A stretch of DNA of 64,000 nt from JAQWQB01 sp047636995 (GTDB taxonomy: Bacteria > Bacteroidota > Bacteroidia > Flavobacteriales_D > Sanyastnellaceae), in assembly GCA_047636995.1 (NCBI GenBank), contig JBLIGQ010000002.1, positions 1 to 64,000 on the forward strand. The letters are read 5' to 3'. Shown here in pieces: positions 16,736-24,901 of the stretch; the first letter of the stretch is position 1; each line of letters opens with the position of its first letter. The notes below the pieces were generated by a model. It made no database searches and was not told where the DNA came from. It was given only the letters and a program-made list of their open reading frames with translations. The position numbers and the translations under genes are program-made.

Positions 16736-19700
16736 ATCAGAACCAAGCATAAACATACAGCTTCCGTCATCGATCGTTGCAGAACCAGCATAGTTCATGG
16801 CATCAGCATAGGTACATCCATACACCAATGGTGTAAGGCATGAACCATCATCCATTCCTGCAAATGGGTTGTACTCAGCAGAAAGTGGATCAGTACATCC
16901 AGCACAAGCATCACATTCACTGAAACAAACAAGAATTGTTTCATCTGCTTCTCCAACTGTATGAGTTCTATTGAAACCACCATTTCCATCATCCACACCG
17001 CACTCTACAGGAACCATCTCAGCCATAAGGAAATCAATTCCATTGAGGTACTTGTATTGAAGAACTGTTCCTTCCAACAAGATGATAGAGTACTCATAGA
17101 TTCCATAACCCAGGTAAGTCATTGGCGTAGCCAATGGATCAAAACCTTGGAAAGAAGCGACAAGCTGAATACCATTGGCATCAACAGTCTCATTTGTCAT
17201 ATCAACACGGAACGTAAGTGTATAGCTATTAGAAGAACAAGCGATACAAGAATTCCAGCATACTGTATTCACAGTAGTGTTACCTGAAACAATTAGAGAA
17301 CGATTTGTAAATCCACCAATTGTTACTGTACACGCTTCTCCTCCAATGAAGTTTTCTTGAACTGCCCAATCATCGATTGTGAACTTATACTCATTTGCTC
17401 CTTCTGGAAACAGAACTGTTACTTCCCACACGTTATCTAAATCAGCATCAGACATTGGATTAGAAAGTCCATTCCATCCGTTGAAACCTCCACTTACATA
17501 AACAGTAGTATAAGAATCAACATACTGGTTCATATTAACTGAAAGAATCACTTCGTAAAGACAAGAGCCGTCATCTGCAGTAGCAGCAGGGTCATAATTC
17601 GTTGCATTTGTATTCGTGCAACCAAAAACGTCACTCGTTGCTACACATGCAGTACAAGAATTCCAGCAAACAACATCTAACACAAGGTTATCTGTAGGTT
17701 GAGCGAAACGGTTAGAGAAACCGAAGTTCTCTACGATACATGATTCAGTACCCGAAAACATCTCTTGATCAGTGAAGTTGTCAGTGGTGTACTTAAATTC
17801 ATAGTAACCTTCTTGCATTTCAACAGTCAATTCATAAACAAGGTCAAGGTCAAGATCCTCCATCGGAGCACAATCACCACACCATCCGTTAAATTGTCCG
17901 TTCAAATGAACATCAGTGTAAGTACCTACGTAATCTTGCATGTCAACAGAGAAAGTAACATTGAGTAAACAAGTACCATCATTCACTGTTGCCAAAGGAT
18001 CAAAATTAACTGCGTTTGAATTGTTACATCCAGGAACCAGTCCTGACGCACAAGGATAACAGCTAGCCCAGCATACAAGATCAAACGTTTGATCAGCGCT
18101 AGCTACAGAAAGTGTTCTATTAATCACACCTCCATTTGACTGAACACAAGACTGACCTGCAACAAGAGGCTCATCTGCAGCCCACATATCTAACTGATAC
18201 TTGAACTGATACTCACCATTTGGAATAGGGTATGTTGCTGTCCAGATACCATCAAGTTCTGGATCTTCCATAGGGTTACAATCAGCGCACCAGCCGTTAT
18301 ATGATCCCGCTACATATACTGTAGTAAAAGGATCTAAATACTCGTTCATGTCTACCTGGAAAGTCACGTTGTATTGACAAGTCCCATCATCCTCAGTAGC
18401 GGCTGCGTCATAATTCACAGCTGCCACATCAGTACAACCAGGACCCGCAACTGCACATGCCTCACACTGCCCAAACGTATCAGCTACATCAGGTTCACCA
18501 GCAGCCCATTCGCGATTTGCATAAGCAACGAAGTCAGTCACAGGAGCGCAATCACCACCGTCAATCATCGCTTGAATCAGGTTCTCTTGAACTCCATCAA
18601 CGCTCCACAAATATTCCATGTTTCCAGATGGAGCAGGGTCAAGTGTTACTGTCCAAGTTCCATCACCATTATCTGTTGCTACTGGTCCTGCATTTGGATC
18701 CCAGCCCCAGAAAGGACCTGTGAAACTAACAGCAGCGGGAGTAGCATTCGCTGAACAAGAAACGTCCAATGTTAACGTCAAAGGAGGTTGACTACAACCT
18801 GCACATTGTCCGTACGTTTCAGAAACATCACCAGCACCAACTGTCCATAGACGGTTTGCATAGTTCGCAAAATCAGTTATTGGCGCACATGTTCCACCAT
18901 CAACCATTGCTTGAATAAGGTTCTCTTGAACTCCATCAGCAACCCATAGGTATTCGAAATCAACTGTTGGTGCTGGATCTAAAACAACTGTCCAAGTTCC
19001 ATCACCGTTATCTGAAGCTACTGGTCCTGCATTTGGATCCCAGCCCCAAAGTGGTCCAGTAATTCTCAATCCTGTTGCAGGCGCCCCGCAAACTTCTGCT
19101 GTTAAACTAACAGGAGCGGCTACTTCAGTGCTCGTACAAGACAATTGCATGTTATCAATCAATAAAGCACCACCTGAACCAATAAAGGCTCCAGCTGCTA
19201 GATTGAAATTCATGCTGAAATTCGTTCCAGCGCCTACACCCGGGTAATCAAACGTATAGGTAGTCCAAGTTGCATCGTTCAGTCCACCAGTTTGAATATC
19301 TAAATTCGTCGTCACACCAATTCCTGGTAAGTTCGTTTGAAAGTGCACAGCCGTTCCAGCCAATGGAGTAGAAATTTTCGCTTCGAAAGAAACTTGTACG
19401 CTTGTTGCTCCGTCGTAATTCACGGCAGCATTGTCATACTGAAAGATATAAGCGCGACCTACAATTGCAGAGTTCAATGCTGAAATCTCAAGCGCTCCAG
19501 TTGTTACACCTGAAGCATTCCACCCTAAAGTGGCTTCTGGCAGCGTTGCATCTGCAACTTCTGACCAAGCATCAATTGAAGTAGCATCGTCAAATGTTAA
19601 AGAGAGAAGCGCTCCGCAAGTAGAAGGACAAGCATCACATTGATCATGTGTATCAGATATGTCAGCATCACCAACAATCCATTGACGGTTTGCGAAGTTT

Positions 19701-20356
19701 GCAAAATCAGTTACCGGTGCACAAGTGCCACCGTCAACCATAGCTTGAATAAGGTTCTCTTGAACTCCATCTACTACCCATAGGTACTCCATGTCAGCTG
19801 TTGGCGCTGGAGCTAAAGTAACTGTCCAAATGCCGTTGCCATTGTCTACAGCGATAGGTCCTGCTAGTGGATCCCAGCTCCAGAACGGACCTGTAATACC
19901 TACAACACCTGGTGATGTAATAGCTGAGCAAGACATGTCCAACTCAAGAACCAAGGGAGCCGGTCCACATCCTGTGCATGAACCATAAATGTCACCTGTG
20001 ACATCAGCACCTCCTGCCAGCCATTGGCGGTTTGCATAATTTACAAAATCTGTTATCGGAGCGCATGTGCCACCGTCTACCATTGATTGTATGAGGTTCT
20101 CTTGAACACCATCACTTACCCAAAGGTATTCCATGTCTACTGCGGGTGCGGGGTCCAAAACTACAGACCATGTTCCATCACCGTTGTCTGTTGCAGTTGG
20201 ACCTCCGGTTGGATCCCAGCCCCAGAAAGGACCTGTTATTCTCACCTCTAAAGGCGAAGGGTTGGCAGCACAAGATAAATCTGCTGTCAACGTGAGTTGG
20301 CCAACACTCGTGAAGACCACGAAAAGCGCAACTGCTGTTTGTATAAATTTAAGCAT
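16649..20356 (-). CDS. Large secreted modular protein: four A modules, one binding-like domain, four B modules, EF-hand-like tail
   Basis: The start at 20356 gives 1235 residues and a signal peptide (MLKFIQTAVALFVVFTSVGQ); an upstream frame extension of 33 residues has no signal. Module A (about 110 residues) occurs four times, marked by ITGPFWGWDP, DNGDGTWxVxLxPAP, MEYLWVxDGVQENLIQ and a closing Cys pair. Between A2 and A3 sits a galactose-binding-like domain (LSLTFDDATSIDAW ... GALLIDNMQLSC). Then four B modules, the same kind as in the GH16 enzyme, alternate with GCTD-type repeats, and a 28-residue EF-hand-like tail ends the chain. No catalytic residues are recognised. It lies directly upstream of the GH16 gene on the same strand and shares its modules, so it is probably a secreted or surface glucan-binding scaffold. 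The name and function of module A are unknown to me. Confidence 0.75.
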   Translation of the reverse strand: MLKFIQTAVALFVVFTSVGQLTLTADLSCAANPSPLEVRITGPFWGWDPTGGPTATDNGDGTWSVVLDPAPAVDMEYLWVSDGVQENLIQSMVDGGTCAPITDFVNYANRQWLAGGADVTGDIYGSCTGCGPAPLVLELDMSCSAITSPGVVGITGPFWSWDPLAGPIAVDNGNGIWTVTLAPAPTADMEYLWVVDGVQENLIQAMVDGGTCAPVTDFANFANRQWIVGDADISDTHDQCDACPSTCGALLSLTFDDATSIDAWSEVADATLPEATLGWNASGVTTGALEISALNSAIVGRAYIFQYDNAAVNYDGATSVQVSFEAKISTPLAGTAVHFQTNLPGIGVTTNLDIQTGGLNDATWTTYTFDYPGVGAGTNFSMNFNLAAGAFIGSGGALLIDNMQLSCTSTEVAAPVSLTAEVCGAPATGLRITGPLWGWDPNAGPVASDNGDGTWTVVLDPAPTVDFEYLWVADGVQENLIQAMVDGGTCAPITDFANYANRLWTVGAGDVSETYGQCAGCSQPPLTLTLDVSCSANATPAAVSFTGPFWGWDPNAGPVATDNGDGTWTVTLDPAPSGNMEYLWSVDGVQENLIQAMIDGGDCAPVTDFVAYANREWAAGEPDVADTFGQCEACAVAGPGCTDVAAVNYDAAATEDDGTCQYNVTFQVDMNEYLDPFTTVYVAGSYNGWCADCNPMEDPELDGIWTATYPIPNGEYQFKYQLDMWAADEPLVAGQSCVQSNGGVINRTLSVASADQTFDLVCWASCYPCASGLVPGCNNSNAVNFDPLATVNDGTCLLNVTFSVDMQDYVGTYTDVHLNGQFNGWCGDCAPMEDLDLDLVYELTVEMQEGYYEFKYTTDNFTDQEMFSGTESCIVENFGFSNRFAQPTDNLVLDVVCWNSCTACVATSDVFGCTNTNATNYDPAATADDGSCLYEVILSVNMNQYVDSYTTVYVSGGFNGWNGLSNPMSDADLDNVWEVTVLFPEGANEYKFTIDDWAVQENFIGGEACTVTIGGFTNRSLIVSGNTTVNTVCWNSCIACSSNSYTLTFRVDMTNETVDANGIQLVASFQGFDPLATPMTYLGYGIYEYSIILLEGTVLQYKYLNGIDFLMAEMVPVECGVDDGNGGFNRTHTVGEADETILVCFSECDACAGCTDPLSAEYNPFAGMDDGSCLTPLVYGCTYADAMNYAGSATIDDGSCMFMLGSDCPEDLNNDGLVNATDLLQFLGAFGSTCL
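18450..20272 (-). repeat. Four related A-module coding repeats
   Basis: The A modules map roughly to 19990-20272, 19630-19950, 18800-19100 and 18450-18770. DNA-level similarity is highest in the segments coding for GVQENLIQ and GWDPNAGP, where the four copies are nearly the same, and A3 and A4 share a long run around GATCCCAGCCCC. An unrelated binding-like domain is inserted between copies 2 and 3 (about 19110-19620). The boundaries are approximate. Confidence 0.7.
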
Positions 20357-20416
20357 AGGAGTATTATTGGTTTTTGGTTTACTGCTTCCGACGGATCGGT
20401 CAATTAGGTTATTCTC

Positions 20417-20424
20417 CAAAAGTA
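20417..20424 (-). promoter_or_regulatory. Candidate -7 element of the modular protein gene
   Basis: Reads TACTTTTG on the minus strand, matching TAnnTTTG, 60 bases before the ATG at 20356. A TTTG lies 13 bases further upstream, at shorter than usual spacing. The same 8-base element precedes the sugar operon at 11545-11552. Confidence 0.4.
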
Positions 20425-20587
20425 ACACTAAGTGCTCCAAACTCCCAGCCTGCACCTACAACAACACTACATCACGCCTGATTTATTTCCTTACTTAAAA
20501 AACCATTAATTACTGATATACAAATGATTAGACAAATTAAGCCATATACAATTCTCTTTCACACCCACTTCATACACCCATTTTAGC

Positions 20588-20621
20588 GAAAAATGGGGGC
20601 ACAAAAAAAGCCCCCAAAAAT
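20588..20621 (-). terminator. Rho-independent terminator after the MFS sugar transporter gene
   Basis: On the minus strand GGGGGC pairs with GCCCCC around a T-rich loop and is followed by ATTTTT. It lies about 125 bases past the stop of the gene ending at 20746, so some untranslated sequence precedes it. Confidence 0.6.
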
Positions 20622-20745
20622 GGCGGCCAATTTTCAATAATTAATGTTCTAAATTTAAACTTACCCAAAGTTTTATACACCTTGAATTCAAGTAAAAAAC
20701 ACTCCTTCTCACTAAAAAACAACTTGAAAAGGGACTGTTTTCGTT

Positions 20746-22326
20746 TCAAATAGCGTCTTCAGATTGATAACTAATTGCAGACTTCTCTGTGATCAACAGA
20801 TTGCAAAGCCCCGCAACAATTAGGGAAATTCCCGCAACTACCATCGCATAAATGGTTTCTTCACCAAACAACTTATAAAGAAAATTAACCCCACCAAGAG
20901 AAGCGATGATCTGAGGGATCACGATGAACATGTTGAAGATACCCATAAACATGCCCATCTTCTTCGGATCTATCGAGCTAGATAACATGGCATAAGGCAT
21001 AGAGAGAATGCTACCCCAGGCAAAACCGATCAAAATAAAGGATGCGATTAACCAATCAGGTGATGTAGCGAAGTACATCAGAATGAAACCAATTCCACCC
21101 AGGATCAGTGAGAACATATGTACTCGCTTTCGGTTAATCCTTCGCTTCGAAGTGTAAATAGTCAAAAGTAGGGCAAATGCCATTGAAGAAAGACCGTACA
21201 TCCCCATGTGGGATCCAACGCCATTGGATGCTTGCTGAAATTCATAGCCAGCATAGGAGGCATAAACCTTTCTTGGCACAAAGACTGCTTTTTCTGCAGA
21301 CAGCATCTGCTCTTTATCTTCCTTTGTAGGTAAACCATAGAAGTCAACCAAAAATTCACCTTGCGCTTTATAACTCACAAAAACTGAGTCAACAATAGCC
21401 GAACTGAAAAAGGTTGAATCAGTTGCAGCCAGTTTAATAAAGCCCTTCTCATAATGAGCTTCATTACCGCTTTTGACCACTTCTGCATAATGCTCATTAG
21501 AAGGGTCAGGTGAATGATAAACGTGTTCAGTCAAAGCAGGATTGGCCATGCTCCACATGGCAAAAAAGGCAAACCAACTGAAAAACTGAATTACGCCTAG
21601 CTTCCGCATTGTGACGGGCATTGCTCCAATATTGGCCACAATGTCTTTCAGAAATGTATTCTTAGCATTTTTCTTTTCCTGATCAAAGACTTTCATGTCC
21701 TCAGGAGGATATTCTGTTGTGGTGAAAACCGTGTAAAGGATGCTTGCTAAAAAGACAACTGCGCCTATGCCGAAAGCAATCTTCACAGACATAGGTACAA
21801 CACCTGAAGGAGCAGAATCACTGACACCTAGCTCAGAAACCAACCAAGGCAGATTGCTTGCTACCCAAGTTCCGATTCCAATGATCAACGTTTGAACTAC
21901 AAACCCATAGGAGCGCTGAGATTCAGGCAACTTATCAGCTACTAGGGCTCTAAAAGGCTCCATACTTATATTAATTGAGGCGTCTAACACCCAAAGCAAT
22001 CCAGCTGCAACCCAAAGCGCAGGAGAATTAGGAACGAAGAGCAAGGCTATAGAACTAAGAATTGCTCCGATTAAGAAATATGGCCTTCTCCTCCCCCATC
22101 TCGGGTGCCAAGTATGGTCACTTAAAAAACCAATTATAGGCTGTACCAGCAACCCCGTCAACGGAGCTGCAATCCATAGCATTGGAATGTCATCTTTTTC
22201 AGCACCAAGGGTTTGAAATATTCTCGTCATGAACCCGCCCTGTAAGGCGAAGCCAAATTGAATTCCAAGGAAACCGAAACTCATGTTCCAAATCTCCCAA
22301 AACGACAGTCTATTTTTGGTTTTCAT
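20746..22326 (-). CDS. MFS transporter of the disaccharide (SUC/SLC45-like) type with a large extra loop
   Basis: The start at 22326 gives 526 residues beginning MKTKNRLSFWEIWNMSFGFLGIQFGF; an upstream ATG at 22347 adds seven. About 12 membrane helices are seen. Family marks include GFLGIQFGFALQ, PLTGLLVQPIIGFLSDHTW, GRRRPYFLIGA and the second-half segment WGSILSMPYAMLSSSI. These match proton-coupled sucrose/maltose-type carriers. A polar segment of roughly 90 residues, from EHVYHSPDPSNEH to about GVGSHMG, interrupts the seventh and eighth helices, where homologues usually have a short loop. The gene stands alone, between two terminators, inside the beta-glucan locus. It probably imports a glucose disaccharide such as laminaribiose, but the substrate is inferred. 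Confidence 0.85.
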   Translation of the reverse strand: MKTKNRLSFWEIWNMSFGFLGIQFGFALQGGFMTRIFQTLGAEKDDIPMLWIAAPLTGLLVQPIIGFLSDHTWHPRWGRRRPYFLIGAILSSIALLFVPNSPALWVAAGLLWVLDASINISMEPFRALVADKLPESQRSYGFVVQTLIIGIGTWVASNLPWLVSELGVSDSAPSGVVPMSVKIAFGIGAVVFLASILYTVFTTTEYPPEDMKVFDQEKKNAKNTFLKDIVANIGAMPVTMRKLGVIQFFSWFAFFAMWSMANPALTEHVYHSPDPSNEHYAEVVKSGNEAHYEKGFIKLAATDSTFFSSAIVDSVFVSYKAQGEFLVDFYGLPTKEDKEQMLSAEKAVFVPRKVYASYAGYEFQQASNGVGSHMGMYGLSSMAFALLLTIYTSKRRINRKRVHMFSLILGGIGFILMYFATSPDWLIASFILIGFAWGSILSMPYAMLSSSIDPKKMGMFMGIFNMFIVIPQIIASLGGVNFLYKLFGEETIYAMVVAGISLIVAGLCNLLITEKSAISYQSEDAI

Positions 22327-22387
22327 ACTACGTAATATAGGCTTCAATATAGGAAATGTGTATGAAGTACACTTAATAGTGCATAAA

Positions 22388-22418
22388 CAAAAAGAGACCG
22401 CAAATGCGATCTCTTTTT
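22388..22418 (-). terminator. Rho-independent terminator after the repeat protein gene
   Basis: An inverted repeat of AAAAAGAGA with TCTCTTTTT encloses a GC-containing loop, in the gap between the stop at 22441 and the MFS start at 22326. The minus-strand side ends in a T run. It would stop transcription from the gene ending at 22441. Confidence 0.7.
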
Positions 22419-22440
22419 AATTTCAAAGTTCTGGTTGACT

Positions 22441-22527
22441 TTATGGACAAGGAGACCCATAGACTCCTAGGAATACTAATAAATCAGCCGCGGCTATTTG
22501 CCCATCTCCATCGAAATCTCCGATGCA
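22441..22527 (-). other. C-terminal EF-hand/dockerin-like tail of the repeat protein
   Basis: The last 28 residues contain DFDGDGQIAAADLLVFLGVY between two Cys, the third instance of this tail in the window and the one with the most canonical EF-hand loop (D-x-D-x-D-G-x-x-x-x-x-D). Confidence 0.6.
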
Positions 22528-24813
22528 GACATTAGCACAAGAACTGTCATCAACATTTGCATACATGTTGTAGTTATCAAACGCAGGGTCTAGGCAGCCT
22601 GGCATAGATGCCATACAACCTCCGTTGTCTACATTCGCAGTTGGATCAAAGTTGAAAGCGGCTGGATCAATACATCCAAATACAGTAGCAATACAAGACC
22701 CATCATCAACATTAGCAGCTACATCATAATTCACAGCTGTAGCATCTGTACAACCTGATACTGAAGCAATACATGATCCGTCATCCATATTAGCTCCGGC
22801 GTTGTAGTTAATTGCAGAAGGATCTGTACAACCTGGGAATGTGCATTCAAAGACACAAGTTCCGTCATCAATTGTAGCAGTGATGTCATAATTTGTTGCT
22901 GCTGGGTATGTACATCCAGAAATGATACAAGAACCATCGTCAATGGTCGCAGCTGGATTGAAGTTGTCAGCAAGAGGATTTGTACATCCTTCACAACTGG
23001 CAAACTCACATGATCCATCGTCGCATGCTGCAGCCGGATTAAAGTTACACGCTGATGCGTTTGTACAGCCATCAGGTAAAACACATGATCCATCATCGCA
23101 TACTGCGGCTGGATTAAAGTTACACGCTGATGCGTTTGTACAGCCATCAGGTAAAACACATGATCCATCGTCGCATACTGCGGCTGGATTAAAGTTACAC
23201 GCTGATGCGTTCGTACAGCCATCAGGTAAAACACATGATCCATCGTCGCATACTGCGGCTGGATTAAAGTTACACGCTGCTACATCTGTACAGCCATCAG
23301 GAAGAACACATGATCCATCGTCGCATACTGCGGCTGGATTAAAGTTACACGCTGATGCGTTTGTACAGCCATCAGGTAAAACACATGATCCATCGTCGCA
23401 TACTGCGGCTGGATTAAAGTTACACGCTGATGCGTTTGTGCAGCCATCAGGAAGAAGACATGAGCCATCATCGCATACTGCGGCTGGATTAAAGTTACAC
23501 GCTATTGCGTTTGTACAGCCATCAGGTAGGACACATGAGCCATCATTGTTTGTAGCAAGTGGATCAAAGTTACATGCTGTTGGGTTCGTACATCCATCTA
23601 CTAAAATAGGAAAGACAAGATTTAATGCTTCTTCTTGCGGGTTTGTGCCATCTTGGGCTCTATACTGCAAGTTCAAAGTCAAATCAACAATTCCATCAGT
23701 AGAGAGCTGAGCAATTAAAACACGCCCACTCCCATCAGGAAATGCGGCTGGCTCATCCTCTGGAAAAACGAACCAAGCACCTCCGCTAAAGTCATTCATA
23801 ATCAATGAACCACCGGCTTCAAAGGTTGCTGTTGGTACATTTAAGTTTTGTAGGTTATTCGGACTTGATTCAGTTCCGATGGTTACCCAAGAATCATATT
23901 CTAAGTCTGGGAAAGTTGCAAAAAGGGCCGGTAAGATACTTGAAGAGAATGCCCCTCCATTTGGATCTTGATAAAACGAACCTGAAGAGGTAATAGAAAG
24001 CGGAGCGACATCTTGTCCATATACAGCAACAAGCTGATCGAATGGATTCGTGAAATTCGCATACACTCTATAGGTGGTGAATCCTGCAACGCCATTATCA
24101 ATCACTTCTTCCCAAGTTAGTCCTGAAAAGCTAGGTGCTGGGTAAGTACAAGAACCATCATCTTCGGTTGCCGTAGGATCATAATTCAATGCATCAGGAT
24201 CATTGCACCCTGGACTAGACATTGGAAGTTGAAGTGTAAGTCCAGATACCTCGGCAGCTACTCCAAGACTGTTTCTCCACTGAACGTTCCAGATCATGTT
24301 AATAACACCATCTGTAGTAAACTGTCCCATAAGAACACGTCCGGCAACCGGGAAAGCCTGAGCTTCGAAAGGGAGAACGAAAAGTGTTGCACCAATAATG
24401 TCATCAATAATTAGGTCTCCTCCAGATTCGAACGTGGAAAAGTCAAATCCAATTGCCTGAATTTCGTTTGGCATATTTGTATCAGCTCCGATTGTTATCC
24501 ATGAGTCAAATTCCGAATCAGGAAAGAAAGGGAACAATGCCGGATTGATGCTTGCGGAAGTTGCTCCTCCACCCACAATGTCTTGAAAGAACGAAGTTGT
24601 GCTTGTGATTGACAATGGGGTTAGATCAAGGCCATATATGGCTCCCAGTTGATCTGCAGGATTATCGAACTCTGCGTAGACGCGGTAAGTAGTTAATCCT
24701 GTAATTCCATCTACAGCGTGCACTTCACCTGTGATGCCGGTTAGGTCTGCGATGGATGTAAGTGGGGTTAGTAATCCACACAGCACCACGCAAATAGAGT
24801 AAACTATTCTCAT
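22441..24813 (-). CDS. Secreted Cys-rich repeat protein with duplicated N-terminal domain and EF-hand-like tail
   Basis: The start at 24813 gives 790 residues with a signal peptide (MRIVYSICVVLCGLLTPLTSIA). Two copies of a domain of about 170 residues follow, recognised by TTYRVYAxFxNPxDQL, PLSITSxxSFxQD and YDSWVTIG. I do not recognise this domain; similar segments occur in other secreted marine bacterial proteins. The next part is a run of 25-residue GCTNxxACNFNP...CDDGSC units, seven of them nearly identical, then more divergent GCTD units. The chain ends in DFDGDGQIAAADLLVFLGVY, the EF-hand-like tail. Regular Cys pairs suggest each unit is closed by a disulphide and the array forms a stalk. 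A role in holding the N-terminal domains away from the cell is inference. Confidence 0.7.
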   Translation of the reverse strand: MRIVYSICVVLCGLLTPLTSIADLTGITGEVHAVDGITGLTTYRVYAEFDNPADQLGAIYGLDLTPLSITSTTSFFQDIVGGGATSASINPALFPFFPDSEFDSWITIGADTNMPNEIQAIGFDFSTFESGGDLIIDDIIGATLFVLPFEAQAFPVAGRVLMGQFTTDGVINMIWNVQWRNSLGVAAEVSGLTLQLPMSSPGCNDPDALNYDPTATEDDGSCTYPAPSFSGLTWEEVIDNGVAGFTTYRVYANFTNPFDQLVAVYGQDVAPLSITSSGSFYQDPNGGAFSSSILPALFATFPDLEYDSWVTIGTESSPNNLQNLNVPTATFEAGGSLIMNDFSGGAWFVFPEDEPAAFPDGSGRVLIAQLSTDGIVDLTLNLQYRAQDGTNPQEEALNLVFPILVDGCTNPTACNFDPLATNNDGSCVLPDGCTNAIACNFNPAAVCDDGSCLLPDGCTNASACNFNPAAVCDDGSCVLPDGCTNASACNFNPAAVCDDGSCVLPDGCTDVAACNFNPAAVCDDGSCVLPDGCTNASACNFNPAAVCDDGSCVLPDGCTNASACNFNPAAVCDDGSCVLPDGCTNASACNFNPAAACDDGSCEFASCEGCTNPLADNFNPAATIDDGSCIISGCTYPAATNYDITATIDDGTCVFECTFPGCTDPSAINYNAGANMDDGSCIASVSGCTDATAVNYDVAANVDDGSCIATVFGCIDPAAFNFDPTANVDNGGCMASMPGCLDPAFDNYNMYANVDDSSCANVCIGDFDGDGQIAAADLLVFLGVYGSPCP
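23008..23582 (-). repeat. 75-bp coding tandem repeat, about seven near-identical copies
   Basis: The marker GTACAGCCATCAGG recurs at 23063, 23138, 23213, 23288, 23363, 23438 (one base changed) and 23513, exactly every 75 bases. Each unit encodes 25 residues with four Cys. Differences between copies are few and mostly clustered near the GATGCG/ATTGCG/ACATCT position. More divergent units continue on both sides. The reading frame is kept by the unit length, so copy number can change without breaking the gene. Confidence 0.95.
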
Positions 24814-24864
24814 GAGAGTTATTTTGGTTAAAGTATCATTAGAGCCTTTTAAAACTAAGGTTCT

Positions 24865-24872
24865 CAAATATA
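24865..24872 (-). promoter_or_regulatory. Candidate -7 element of the repeat protein gene
   Basis: Reads TATATTTG on the minus strand, a match to TAnnTTTG, about 50 bases before the ATG at 24813. The -33 element is not clear; a TTTG lies 12 bases upstream. Confidence 0.4.
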
Positions 24873-24901
24873 AGAAATCCTCTTCAAAAAAACACCCTTG
24901 T

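Larger units (their letters stand above)
20357..20745. other. Intergenic region, promoter and terminator only
   Basis: This 389-base stretch holds no credible gene. It contains a -7-like element for the downstream modular gene (20417-20424) and a terminator for the MFS gene (20588-20621). The sequence between them is A/T-rich and I see no further structure. Confidence 0.6.

Noticed and set aside
22332..22353. AATATAGG repeated at 12-base spacing upstream of the MFS transporter
   Set aside because: Only an 8-base A/T-rich unit, and it lies within a possible N-terminal extension of the gene; too weak to call an operator.
22922..23710. A 262-codon plus-strand frame with periodic HDPSSH/GLKLHA units
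   Set aside because: It is the antisense shadow of the 75-bp coding repeat; its periodicity comes entirely from the minus-strand gene, whose signal peptide, Cys pattern and tail are clear.
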